DNA of 64,000 nucleotides from Candidatus Fimenecus excrementavium (lineage in GTDB: Bacteria; Bacillota; Clostridia; Oscillospirales; Acutalibacteraceae). The stretch covers positions 1 through 64,000 of the forward strand of contig DVGI01000009.1 in the NCBI GenBank assembly GCA_018712805.1. Direction: 5' to 3'. Under the pieces are notes generated by a model. It was not told the DNA's origin, searched no databases, and saw nothing but the letters and a program-made list of their open reading frames with translations. This document shows, piece by piece, positions 56,629-64,000 of this stretch; positions within the stretch are counted from its first letter, which is position 1; every line of letters starts with the position of its first letter. The position numbers and the translations under genes were made by a program.

Positions 56629-57252
56629 TTACGTTTGCGCGTGCATAATCTCTTTGACTTTCATCAGGCGAATGGTGTTGCTTCGCTCGTTGTCCTCGAG
56701 TTTCGCGGTGATATATTTAATGGTCGCCTGCATTTCGGGGATCATCACGTATTCCAGCGCGTTGACCCGCCGGCGCGTGCGTTCCATTTCGTCGGAAAGC
56801 ATGTCGCAGGTCTTTTCCACCGCCGCGAGTTCATACAGCTTCGGCACAAGCTCGTTTATCGCAAGATACGCGTCGTCGAGTTTTTCCGAAGTAAAGGCAA
56901 AGCCATAGGAAATTTCGCCGCTCGTCTTTTCTGCGGGCGTGATTTTCGGCACTTTCATGCTCATAATGTTGCCCGTCGAAAGTTCCGGCGGTTCGGCGGC
57001 CGCGGAAATCATCAGCGCTTCTTCGAGCGCCGTGGTGCCCATTTGCGCCTCCGCCAACGACATTTTGCCCATCGCTTCGCCCAAAAGGCTCTCAATTTCC
57101 CGGCGCAGGGCGCGGTCTTTACGGATATAAACCATAAACTGCCGTGCCATTTCGTCCTGTTTGTCTTTTAACAGCTTGTGCCCGCGGGTCGCCGTCGCCA
57201 AACGCTTTTTGGTTTTTTGCAGCTCCATGCGGGTCGGGTTTACGGTCGCCAT
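56629..57252 (-). CDS. ntpD: V-type ATP synthase subunit D
   Basis: The central rotor stalk of the V1 part. The 207 residues are mostly helical coiled coil: NPTRMELQKTKKRLATATRG at the N-terminus, LLKDKQDEMARQF, and the C-terminal RTRRRVNALEYVMIPEMQAT, both V-type D signatures. It is the last gene of the ATPase operon, two bases after subunit B. Confidence 0.95.
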   Translation of the reverse strand: MATVNPTRMELQKTKKRLATATRGHKLLKDKQDEMARQFMVYIRKDRALRREIESLLGEAMGKMSLAEAQMGTTALEEALMISAAAEPPELSTGNIMSMKVPKITPAEKTSGEISYGFAFTSEKLDDAYLAINELVPKLYELAAVEKTCDMLSDEMERTRRRVNALEYVMIPEMQATIKYITAKLEDNERSNTIRLMKVKEIMHAQT

Positions 57253-57254
57253 GT

Positions 57255-58634
57255 TTATTCACCGCCCTTTGGCATATATTGGTCGATATATTCCGAGTGA
57301 ATACGCTTTAACTCCGTGCGCGGGAGCATGGACAAAAGCTTCCAGCCAATCGCGAGCGTCTCTTCAATGCTGCGGTCGGTGTCGTAGCCTTGCGAAACAT
57401 ATTGCTCTTCAAAGGCTTCTGCAAATTCGGCGTATTTTTTATCCATATCCGAAAGCGCCGAGTCGCCCAAAACCACGGCGAGTTCCGCCGCCTGTTTGCC
57501 GCGCGCGTATGCTGCGAACAGCTGGTTCATCGTGTCGGCGTGGTCCTCGCGGGTCTTGCCTTTGCCGATACCTTTGTTCTTGAGACGCGAAAGGGAGGGG
57601 AGGACGTTAATCGGCGGCTGCAAGCCTTTCATATACAGGTCGCGCGACAAAATAATCTGCCCCTCGGTGATATACCCGGTAAGGTCGGGAATGGGGTGGG
57701 TCTTGTCGTCTTCGGGCATCGTCAAAATCGGAATCTGTGTAATCGAGCCTTTCTTGCCGTTAATACGCCCGGCGCGTTCATACAAAGACGCAAGGTCAGT
57801 GTAAAGATAGCCGGGGTAGCCGCGCCGACCCGGGACTTCCTTACGCGAAGCGGAAACTTCACGAAGCGCCTCGGCGTAGTTCGTCATGTCGGTCATAATA
57901 ACCAAAACGTGCATGCCGAGCGTATAGGCGAGATATTCCGCGCAGGTGATTGCCATTCTCGGTGTGGCGATACGCTCGACCGCCGGGTCGTCCGCTAAGT
58001 TCAAGAACAAAACGGAACGCTCTATGGAGCCTGTGCGCCGGAAATCCTCGCGGAAGAATTCCGCCTGTTCAAACGTGATACCGATAGCGGCGAACACAAC
58101 GGCGAATTCGTCGTCGGTGCCGCGCACCTTGGCTTGTCTTGCAATCTGCGCCGCAAGCTGTTCGTGGGGAAGACCGGAGCCCGAGAAAATCGGGAGTTTC
58201 TGCCCGCGGACGAGTGTATTAAGGCCGTCAATCGCGGAAACGCCGGTCTGGATAAATTCCGCCGGATAGTCGCGCGCCGCCGGGTTAATCGGCGAACCGT
58301 TGATATTCAGCTTTTCGTCGGAAAGAATGGGCGCGCCGCCGTCAATCGGACGGCCGATGCCGTCAAACACGCGGCCGATAATCTCCGGCGCAACGGCGAG
58401 CTCCAGCCCGTGCCCTAAAAACCGCGCTTTGGATTCGGAAATCTGTAAGCCGTCCGCGCTTTCAAACAACTGCACAAGCGCCGTGTTGTCTTTCGCTTCG
58501 AGCACTTTGCCCAAGCGCACGCGGCCGTCTTTTTCGTGGATTTCGACCAACTCGTCGTATTTGACGTTTTCCACACAGTCTACCATCATCAGCGGGCCGA
58601 CGACTTCCCGAATGGTTTTATAATCTTTTCTCAT
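57255..58634 (-). CDS. ntpB: V-type ATP synthase subunit B
   Basis: The regulatory, non-catalytic nucleotide subunit of the V1 head, 459 residues. [20 protein letters not shown] starts the beta barrel. [21 protein letters not shown] stands where a Walker A would be, which is normal for [20 protein letters not shown] and [17 protein letters not shown] are typical. The ATG overlaps the end of subunit A (ATGA). Confidence 0.97.
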   Translation of the reverse strand: MRKDYKTIREVVGPLMMVDCVENVKYDELVEIHEKDGRVRLGKVLEAKDNTALVQLFESADGLQISESKARFLGHGLELAVAPEIIGRVFDGIGRPIDGGAPILSDEKLNINGSPINPAARDYPAEFIQTGVSAIDGLNTLVRGQKLPIFSGSGLPHEQLAAQIARQAKVRGTDDEFAVVFAAIGITFEQAEFFREDFRRTGSIERSVLFLNLADDPAVERIATPRMAITCAEYLAYTLGMHVLVIMTDMTNYAEALREVSASRKEVPGRRGYPGYLYTDLASLYERAGRINGKKGSITQIPILTMPEDDKTHPIPDLTGYITEGQIILSRDLYMKGLQPPINVLPSLSRLKNKGIGKGKTREDHADTMNQLFAAYARGKQAAELAVVLGDSALSDMDKKYAEFAEAFEEQYVSQGYDTDRSIEETLAIGWKLLSMLPRTELKRIHSEYIDQYMPKGGE

Positions 58635-60427
58635 GCTTCGTCGCCTCCCGATTGTGCAAATTGTGCGAAAGTCTCGTGAATCTGTGCGCGTAACGCTTCG
58701 GCGTAGTTTGCAAAGGTTTCGTCCGGCTCATATTTCATCGCCGCGATTTTGGTAAGCACCGCTTCCGGCGTCGCCTCTTTACAGGTTACGCCGTCGTTCA
58801 CGGCGGCCTGTGCTTTGTCATACCACGCCAAAATAATCGAGAGCATCTGCGCCTGTTTTTCGGGCGGGGTGAAACGGTCGACTTCGCGGAACGCGTCCTG
58901 CTGTAAGAAGTCCTCACGAATCATGCGCGTGCATTCGAGCGTTAGGCGGTCTTTTTCACCTAAAGAATCAAAACCGACCAAACTCACGATTTCGTTGAGT
59001 TCCGATTCCTGTTGCAAAAGCGCCTTGATGCGGTCGATTTGTCTTGACCAGTCTTCGTCGATGTGCTCGTTAAAATATTGATTTAATTTATCGGAATATA
59101 AGGAATAGCTCTTCAGCCAGTCAATCGAGGGGAAGTGACGCTGATAGGCAAGGTCGGCGCTCAAGCCCCAGAACACCTTGACAATACGAAGCGTCGCCTG
59201 GGAAACGGGTTCGCTGGTGTCGCCGCCGGGCGGAGAAACCGCACCGATTGCCGTGACGCAGCCTTCGCGCGCGTCTTTGCCGAGACACACCACATTGCCC
59301 GCGCGTTCATAGAATTCCGCAAGACGGGTGGAAAGGTAGGCGGGGTAGCCCTCTTCACCGGGCATTTCTTCGAGTCGTCCGCTCATTTCGCGGAGCGCTT
59401 CCGCCCAGCGGGAGGTTGAGTCCGCAATAATCGCCACTTTATAGCCCATGTCGCGGAAATATTCGGCAATGGTGATGCCGGTGTAAATCGAAGCCTCGCG
59501 CGCCGCCACCGGCATGTCGGAGGTGTTCGCGATAAGCACCGTGCGCTTCATCAGCGGAAGCCCCGTGCGCGGGTCATGCAGTTCCGGGAATTCCTTTAAA
59601 ACGTCGGTCATTTCGTTGCCGCGTTCGCCGCAGCCGATATAAACGATAATATCCGAATCCGACCATTTGGCGAGCTGGTGCTGCACAACCGTTTTGCCCG
59701 AACCGAACGGGCCGGGCACGCACGCCACGCCGCCTTTGGCAATCGGGAACAGGGCATCAATCACGCGCTGACCGGTCACCATGGGTTCCGCCGGAATTTT
59801 CTTGCTGACATATGGTCTGCGGCGGCGAACCGGCCATTTTTGAAGCATCGGCAGTTCCACGGCTTCGCCTTTTTCGGTTTTAAGCTTTGCAATCGGCTCT
59901 AAAATCGTGGCTTCGCCGTCAAATACCCATTCCACCGTGCCGGAAACCCCGACCGGGACCATGATTTTTTGCGTAACGGCGGGGGTCTCTTCGACCGTGC
60001 CGAGCACATCGCCGGCGCTTACCTTGTCGCCGACTGCCGCTGTGGGCACAAAGCGCCATTTCTTTTCGCGGTCGAGCTTCGGCACTTCCACGCCGCGCGA
60101 AATGCGGTCGCCCTCGGCTTTGTAAATTTCGGTAAGCGGCCGTTGAATGCCGTCGTAAATGCTTTCAATAAGCCCGGGCGCCAATTCCACGCTCAACGGC
60201 TCGCCGGTCAAATAGACGGGCTCGCCGGGGCCGATGCCGGCGGTATCTTCGTAAACCTGTATCGAGGCCATATCGTCGCGCAGTTCAATGACTTCGCCGA
60301 TGAGCTTCTGGTCGCTGACGCGCACCACGTCGTGCATTTGCACATCGCGCATGCCGTCGGCGACAATCAGCGGGCCTGCAACTTTCCGGATAACTCCGGC
60401 GTGTTTGTTTTCTGTCAATTTGGGCAC
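58631..60427 (-). CDS. ntpA: V-type ATP synthase subunit A, catalytic
   Basis: The catalytic subunit of the V1 head, 598 residues. A barrel domain and the V-type 'non-homologous' bulge (about 110-200) come first. GPFGSGKT (239-246) is the Walker [30 protein letters not shown] and [11 protein letters not shown] follow. The start is a GTG at 60427 with a weak AGGCAG upstream. It follows subunit F by six bases. Confidence 0.97.
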   Translation of the reverse strand: MPKLTENKHAGVIRKVAGPLIVADGMRDVQMHDVVRVSDQKLIGEVIELRDDMASIQVYEDTAGIGPGEPVYLTGEPLSVELAPGLIESIYDGIQRPLTEIYKAEGDRISRGVEVPKLDREKKWRFVPTAAVGDKVSAGDVLGTVEETPAVTQKIMVPVGVSGTVEWVFDGEATILEPIAKLKTEKGEAVELPMLQKWPVRRRRPYVSKKIPAEPMVTGQRVIDALFPIAKGGVACVPGPFGSGKTVVQHQLAKWSDSDIIVYIGCGERGNEMTDVLKEFPELHDPRTGLPLMKRTVLIANTSDMPVAAREASIYTGITIAEYFRDMGYKVAIIADSTSRWAEALREMSGRLEEMPGEEGYPAYLSTRLAEFYERAGNVVCLGKDAREGCVTAIGAVSPPGGDTSEPVSQATLRIVKVFWGLSADLAYQRHFPSIDWLKSYSLYSDKLNQYFNEHIDEDWSRQIDRIKALLQQESELNEIVSLVGFDSLGEKDRLTLECTRMIREDFLQQDAFREVDRFTPPEKQAQMLSIILAWYDKAQAAVNDGVTCKEATPEAVLTKIAAMKYEPDETFANYAEALRAQIHETFAQFAQSGGDEA

Positions 60428-60433
60428 CTGCCT

Positions 60434-60757
60434 TTATTCCTTATTAAATAGATTTGTGCCTAACGCCTTTTCCATGTTGGCGTTGATTTTCGCCATTGAG
60501 TAGCCTGTCGGTCCGCTTTTTTCGGGGACGGGCAAAATGACGGGGTAAGCCGTCGCGCGGTAGGGCTTCAAAGGTTCTTCCAGCGCTTCGGCGAAGTTTT
60601 CCGTTAAGAAAATGACGTCGGTTTTCTCGCGCACAAGCTGTCTTACGGCGTCGAGCGCCTGTTCGTCGGAGGTGACGGGCACGGTTTTGATGCCCGCGGC
60701 CGAGAACAGCAAAATGGATTCGTGCCGCCCGACAGCGGCGATTTTTGCATTGCTCAT
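60434..60757 (-). CDS. ntpF: V-type ATP synthase subunit F
   Basis: The small stalk subunit, 107 residues with a Rossmann-like fold: MSNAKIAAVGRHESILLFSA, then VREKTDVIFLTENFAEALEE and the end VILPVPEKSGPTGYSM. It overlaps subunit C by four bases. Confidence 0.92.
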   Translation of the reverse strand: MSNAKIAAVGRHESILLFSAAGIKTVPVTSDEQALDAVRQLVREKTDVIFLTENFAEALEEPLKPYRATAYPVILPVPEKSGPTGYSMAKINANMEKALGTNLFNKE

Positions 60758-61617
60758 GTCGTGCCCTCCGTTTGCGCCTGCGACGCTTTTTCGGCGAACA
60801 TCAGCCGCAGCGCGGCCGCCTCCGCCTTTTTGCGGAAATAATATTGCGCTATCGCACCGATGCCGTCATCGTAAGAAAGGTCCGTCAACACGTTTGAAAG
60901 TTTCGCGTCGGTGTCGGCTAAAATCTGCGCTTCGTCTTTCGATTCGTCCGCGGTGAATGCCACGGGCAGAAACGCGAAATCATAATCCGCCGCGTCTTTG
61001 TGAAGCCTTTTAAGCCTTAGGGCGGTCAGACGGTTTTTACCCGCACCGTAAACGGTGAACAACGCTTCGAGCGCGCGGCAGTGCTTCGCTTTCGCTTTAG
61101 AGAGCGCATAGGCGAACACCGCGTTGTCGACTTTACAGCTGATTTTGCACGGGTCGTCTTCCGCTTCAATACCGGTCAGAGCTTCTTCGAGCGTTTCGCC
61201 GAGCATCGAGTAGTCGCCCGTCTGCACGCAAACGCGCAAAAGTTCTTTTGAAAACCCGCCCTCGGTGAGCGTATCGGTGTTCACCGGCGTACCGGTTTTT
61301 TCCGCTTTCAAAAGGAATTTTAAATTCAGCGCGTCCTCTTCAAAAAACAAGAGGTTTACAAGCTCTTCGTCGGGGGAAATCTCCCGCACAAACGCCGCTA
61401 CGGTATTTTTTTCCTGTTCAATGACGTCGTAAATGCTTTGCCCGTCCGCTTTTTGCGGATAGCCGAAGTCCGCCAACAGTTTTTCGGCGGTCGGTGTGTC
61501 CGCTTCGCGCAGTCTGCCGAGCATTTCGACAGTTAAAATGCGGTGCGGTGTGCCGCTGATGCGTCCGAGCGCGTATTCATAAGACTTTTTGCCGTAAACA
61601 TTGTATTGCTCGCTCAT
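60754..61617 (-). CDS. ntpC: V-type ATP synthase subunit C (AC39/d family)
   Basis: The funnel subunit that links the rotor stalk to the membrane ring, 287 residues, almost all alpha-helical. Conservation is lower than for A and B. YEYALGRISGTPHRILTVEM at the start and KFLLKAEKTG are consistent with the family, but position in the operon (between E and F) is also part of the evidence. The family is often near 330 residues, so this is a short member. Confidence 0.87.
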   Translation of the reverse strand: MSEQYNVYGKKSYEYALGRISGTPHRILTVEMLGRLREADTPTAEKLLADFGYPQKADGQSIYDVIEQEKNTVAAFVREISPDEELVNLLFFEEDALNLKFLLKAEKTGTPVNTDTLTEGGFSKELLRVCVQTGDYSMLGETLEEALTGIEAEDDPCKISCKVDNAVFAYALSKAKAKHCRALEALFTVYGAGKNRLTALRLKRLHKDAADYDFAFLPVAFTADESKDEAQILADTDAKLSNVLTDLSYDDGIGAIAQYYFRKKAEAAALRLMFAEKASQAQTEGTT

Positions 61618-62267
61618 GATGCATCCTTTCCGGCGGCAAACAGACAGTCGGCAATCTGCTTTTCATGCTGTTCGAAAATGTCCGAAAGCAACGCGTCCAA
61701 CGACAAATCCATGTCATAGGTTTCGCCGCAAAGCAGGAACCCGCCGTCAATCGGGGCGGCGGTTTCATCTAATGTAAGCGTAAGGGGCGCGCCTTGCGCA
61801 TCACTTGCCGCTTGTTCCATCGCCGCAAGCAAAGTGCCGTCTTTCCCGGTCGCCTCTTTGTAAAAGGAAGAGGAGGTGTATTTGTCTTTGTCGGCTTTCG
61901 GAACTTGCAAACGCATTTTCTCGCCGCGGATATTTTCTTGCGCCAGCTTCAAGGCAAGCGCGCAAAACTCCGCCGCGCCGTAAGAAAGCAACGCCGCTTT
62001 CGCTTCGGATTTCGCCTTTTGCAAAAGCTCGTGTTTATGGTTTAAACAGTCGATTTTGCTGTCGAGGGACGCTTGCTGTGCGCCCGCGCGCAAAAGCATT
62101 GCCGCGTCCTCGCGCGCTTTTTCCAAAATGCCGTCGGCTTTCGCTTTGCCGTCTTTTAAAATGGCTTCCCGCGCCGCGTCAGCTTTTTGTTTGCCGTTTT
62201 CTAAAATTTCGTCGCATTGCGCCTGTGCTTTTTCTTGAATTTTTTGAATGACCGTGTTTGCGCTCAT
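61614..62267 (-). CDS. ntpE: V-type ATP synthase subunit E
   Basis: The peripheral stalk subunit, 217 residues. A long N-terminal Ala/Lys/Glu-rich coiled coil (about 1-110, with AREAILKDGKAKADGILEKA) is followed by a globular end, with LDETAAPIDGGFLLCGETYD as the family marker. Its place between K and C fits the usual operon order. The ATG at 62267 follows GGAGAG. Confidence 0.92.
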   Translation of the reverse strand: MSANTVIQKIQEKAQAQCDEILENGKQKADAAREAILKDGKAKADGILEKAREDAAMLLRAGAQQASLDSKIDCLNHKHELLQKAKSEAKAALLSYGAAEFCALALKLAQENIRGEKMRLQVPKADKDKYTSSSFYKEATGKDGTLLAAMEQAASDAQGAPLTLTLDETAAPIDGGFLLCGETYDMDLSLDALLSDIFEQHEKQIADCLFAAGKDAS

Positions 62268-62297
62268 GCTTTATCTCTCCTTTTTTCTGAATCCGGC

Positions 62298-62768
62298 TTA
62301 CAGCTGGATGCCGTAAATCAAAAGGATAGAAGTTAAAAGCGCAAGAATGGCGTAAGTTTCAACCAACGCGGTCATGGTGATGCCTTTACCGGAGGCGTCG
62401 GGCTGTTTGCCGGTCATGTGAATCGCACCGACAGCGGTTTTGCCCTGTGCAATACCGGAAACAAGACCGGTAATTGCCATCGGCATTGCCGCGCCGAAGA
62501 ACTGCCAGCCCTGCGCCGCGGTCAAATCCACCGCATTGCCGCCGAGCACGCCGATTTGTACCATGATGAGGATAGCGGTCAAGAAGCCGTAAATGCCCTG
62601 TGTGCCGGGGAGCGCCTGCAAAACAAGCAGTTTACCGAACAATTCGGGTTTTTCCGAAGTCACGCCGGCGGCGGCTTTACCTGCCGCCATAACGCCGATT
62701 GCCGAGCCGCAGCCCGCAAGAGCCGCACAAAGAGCCGCACCGATGATCGCAATAGAAAGTCCAGACAT
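62298..62768 (-). CDS. ntpK: V-type ATP synthase subunit K (membrane rotor)
   Basis: The c-ring subunit, 156 residues with four helices from a duplicated hairpin. The ion site is visible: Leu53, Thr56 and Gln57 in ALPGTQGIYGF, Gln108 in GIAQGKTAVG and Glu137 in ALVETYAIL. These are the residue types that bind sodium in Enterococcus hirae NtpK (Leu61, Thr64, Gln65, Gln110, Glu139), so the enzyme is probably coupled to Na+. The first hairpin has Gln where a second carboxylate would be, as in NtpK. Confidence 0.95.
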   Translation of the reverse strand: MSGLSIAIIGAALCAALAGCGSAIGVMAAGKAAAGVTSEKPELFGKLLVLQALPGTQGIYGFLTAILIMVQIGVLGGNAVDLTAAQGWQFFGAAMPMAITGLVSGIAQGKTAVGAIHMTGKQPDASGKGITMTALVETYAILALLTSILLIYGIQL

Positions 62769-62770
62769 AA

Positions 62771-64000
62771 TTATTTTCCTCCGTTATCTTTGATTTGAAT
62801 ATATTTGGGGTTGATGGAAAGCGGACGGAACAGCTGGCCGCTTCCCTCATAAAACTTGCCGTAAAATTCAATGTACTGTAAGCGGCAGTCGTGCACATAG
62901 GCCGACAATAAGCCGAGTACCAAATTGAACACGTGCCCGACAATGTAAATGACGAGCGAAAAGATAAATCCAATCACCGAGCCCTGAATCATGCCGGCGA
63001 GCATGTTCATGACCATGCCGACAACGCCGGTCGCAAGGCTTAGTGCCAAAATGCGCGAATACGAAAGAATATCGCTCAAATAGCTTGTCACCCCGTAAAG
63101 CCCGACAAGGCCGCCGGTGATTTTGCCGACCACGCCTTTTTTCGCGCGTCCCGCGGTGAACAGAATAATCACCGCGCCGAGAACGGCGAGCACAATGCCG
63201 ACGGTGCGCGCGGGCTTTATGAAGAAAAGCCCTAACCCGCTGATGACCAAAATCCACGAGACCTGGTCAAAAATCGCGTCGAGCCAGTGCCCGGCTTTCA
63301 CGCTGTTGATAATCTGCACGATAAGCCCTGTGAAAATATGCGCCACGCCGAGCACCATCGTGAGAATCAGCATGCGCACCGGGTCGTCTAAGGGGGAGAA
63401 CAAAATCGGGTGCCAGGTTTCGCCGAAATAGCTGCCGAACAGCACGCCGCACAAAATCGTGGTAATCGACGAATACAAAAGCACATTGGCAAGCTTTGCG
63501 GTTTCGCCTTTGGGTTTTAGAATCTTTTTGAAAAGCAGAATCAAAACCACCATCATTAACCCATAGCCTGCGTCGCCCATCATCATGCCGAAAATCACCC
63601 AATACCACGGCGCCATCACGGCGTTCGGGTCATAGCCGCCGTATTTCGGCACGCTGAACATATTGGTGATGCCCTCAAACTGCGAAACGGTTTTGTTGTT
63701 GTGCAGTTTCGTCGGGACGTCTTCGTCGGGGAGGGGGTCGCGCGCGGAAAGGTCATAAACCGCGGTGACGCTTTTAATCGCTTTTTCCGCGTTTTCGAGC
63801 TCGTCGGCCGGAACCCAGCCTTCCAAAAGAACGGTTTGCGCGGTCTCAATAAACGGCGCGTCCTCTAACTCGCTTTGTGCGCGGTATTGCTCACAAAGCA
63901 ACTGCGGCGCGTGGCTTTGGGAAGCCAAGGTTCGCAGTTCTTCCTGCCGTTTGTCCAACGTCTCTTGCGCGGTGCGTACCGCTTCTTTGCTTTGCTTTAC
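62771..64000 (-). CDS. ntpI: V-type ATP synthase subunit I, 5'-truncated by window edge
   Basis: The stator a/I subunit that carries ions past the c-ring. The frame is open through the window edge (the 14 codons from 63959 to 64000 continue it), so the start lies outside. About 409 residues are seen of a family that usually has around 650. The visible part has the end of the cytoplasmic domain (WVPADELENAEKAIKS, YDLSARDPLPDEDVPTK) and about seven membrane helices. It has GMMMGDAGYGLMMVVLILLF, SYFGETWHPI, DILSYSRILALSLATGV with the essential Arg, and VFNLVLGLLSAYVHDCRLQY. It is the first visible gene of the operon and lies two bases before ntpK. Confidence 0.95.
   Translation of the reverse strand, partial: VKQSKEAVRTAQETLDKRQEELRTLASQSHAPQLLCEQYRAQSELEDAPFIETAQTVLLEGWVPADELENAEKAIKSVTAVYDLSARDPLPDEDVPTKLHNNKTVSQFEGITNMFSVPKYGGYDPNAVMAPWYWVIFGMMMGDAGYGLMMVVLILLFKKILKPKGETAKLANVLLYSSITTILCGVLFGSYFGETWHPILFSPLDDPVRMLILTMVLGVAHIFTGLIVQIINSVKAGHWLDAIFDQVSWILVISGLGLFFIKPARTVGIVLAVLGAVIILFTAGRAKKGVVGKITGGLVGLYGVTSYLSDILSYSRILALSLATGVVGMVMNMLAGMIQGSVIGFIFSLVIYIVGHVFNLVLGLLSAYVHDCRLQYIEFYGKFYEGSGQLFRPLSINPKYIQIKDNGGK

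Noticed and set aside
1-64000. Mobile elements, CRISPR arrays, phage or toxin-antitoxin pairs
   Set aside because: I saw no transposase, integrase, direct-repeat array or att-like duplication. The small XRE proteins lack adjacent toxin genes. The two tRNA genes have no integrase or fragment repeat nearby.

Overview
The window reads as a stretch of chromosome from an anaerobic, low-oxygen Firmicute, most likely a member of the Clostridia (Oscillospirales/Ruminococcaceae-like). The grounds are: two class III (oxygen-sensitive, glycyl radical) ribonucleotide reductases and no aerobic one; a V-type (NtpK-like) ATP synthase; formate-tetrahydrofolate ligase; several flavodoxin/ferredoxin proteins; radical SAM activases; a PdaA-type deacetylase; strong AGGAGG ribosome binding sites; TTGACA-17-TATAAT promoters; frequent GTG/TTG starts; and lipoproteins with Firmicute-style lipoboxes. 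Base composition is near even and looks uniform. I see no rRNA, CRISPR array, insertion sequence, phage or integrase gene, so this is mostly core chromosome. Genes are dense, and no gene-free stretch exceeds 300 bases.

Layout. 120-2963 (minus): purine synthesis, purA-guaA. 3207-11338: envelope and solute genes (small protein, PdaA-like deacetylase, E2-catalytic-domain protein, cohesin-like anchored protein, glycerophosphodiesterase, LCP cell wall ligase, oligopeptide-binding lipoprotein, VanZ-like protein). 11341-16745: DUF1015 protein, two small XRE regulators, pyridoxamine kinase, and a divergent pair made of an FAD oxidoreductase and a flavodoxin-ferredoxin. 16988-25156: small leader ORF, GPH-type symporter, metallophosphoesterase, flavodoxin, hemolysin III, DUF5696 lipoprotein and two tandem flavodoxins, one of them exported. 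25291-31648: GtrA-like protein, TcdA, iron-sulfur aldo/keto reductase, ECF S-component, DUF1893, tRNA-Met and tRNA-Glu, AzlCD, and D,D-carboxypeptidase. 31746-33591: metallophosphoesterase and DHHW protein.

33854-42915 is the most striking region. One class III ribonucleotide reductase pair (nrdD-nrdG) is followed by a minus-strand citrate synthase, a divergent MarR regulator, a second activase (NrdG2 type), a second NrdD carrying a fused C-terminal CPNC redoxin domain, and directly behind it a thioredoxin reductase. Two palindrome pairs matching NrdR boxes sit upstream of the second activase and the second reductase. This looks like a self-contained, redoxin-fed anaerobic deoxyribonucleotide module under NrdR-type control.

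42965-47664 (minus) holds a small XRE protein and a two-component system (7TM sensor kinase, REC-winged-helix regulator) whose operon runs straight into fhs. 47860-55740 is a housekeeping operon: alaS, HIT protein, comEC, holA, rnmV-like, asparaginase. 55808-56566 is another flavodoxin-ferredoxin. 56629 to the right edge (minus) is the V-type ATP synthase operon I-K-E-C-F-A-B-D; its K subunit carries the residues that bind sodium in Enterococcus hirae NtpK. Subunit I runs off the window.
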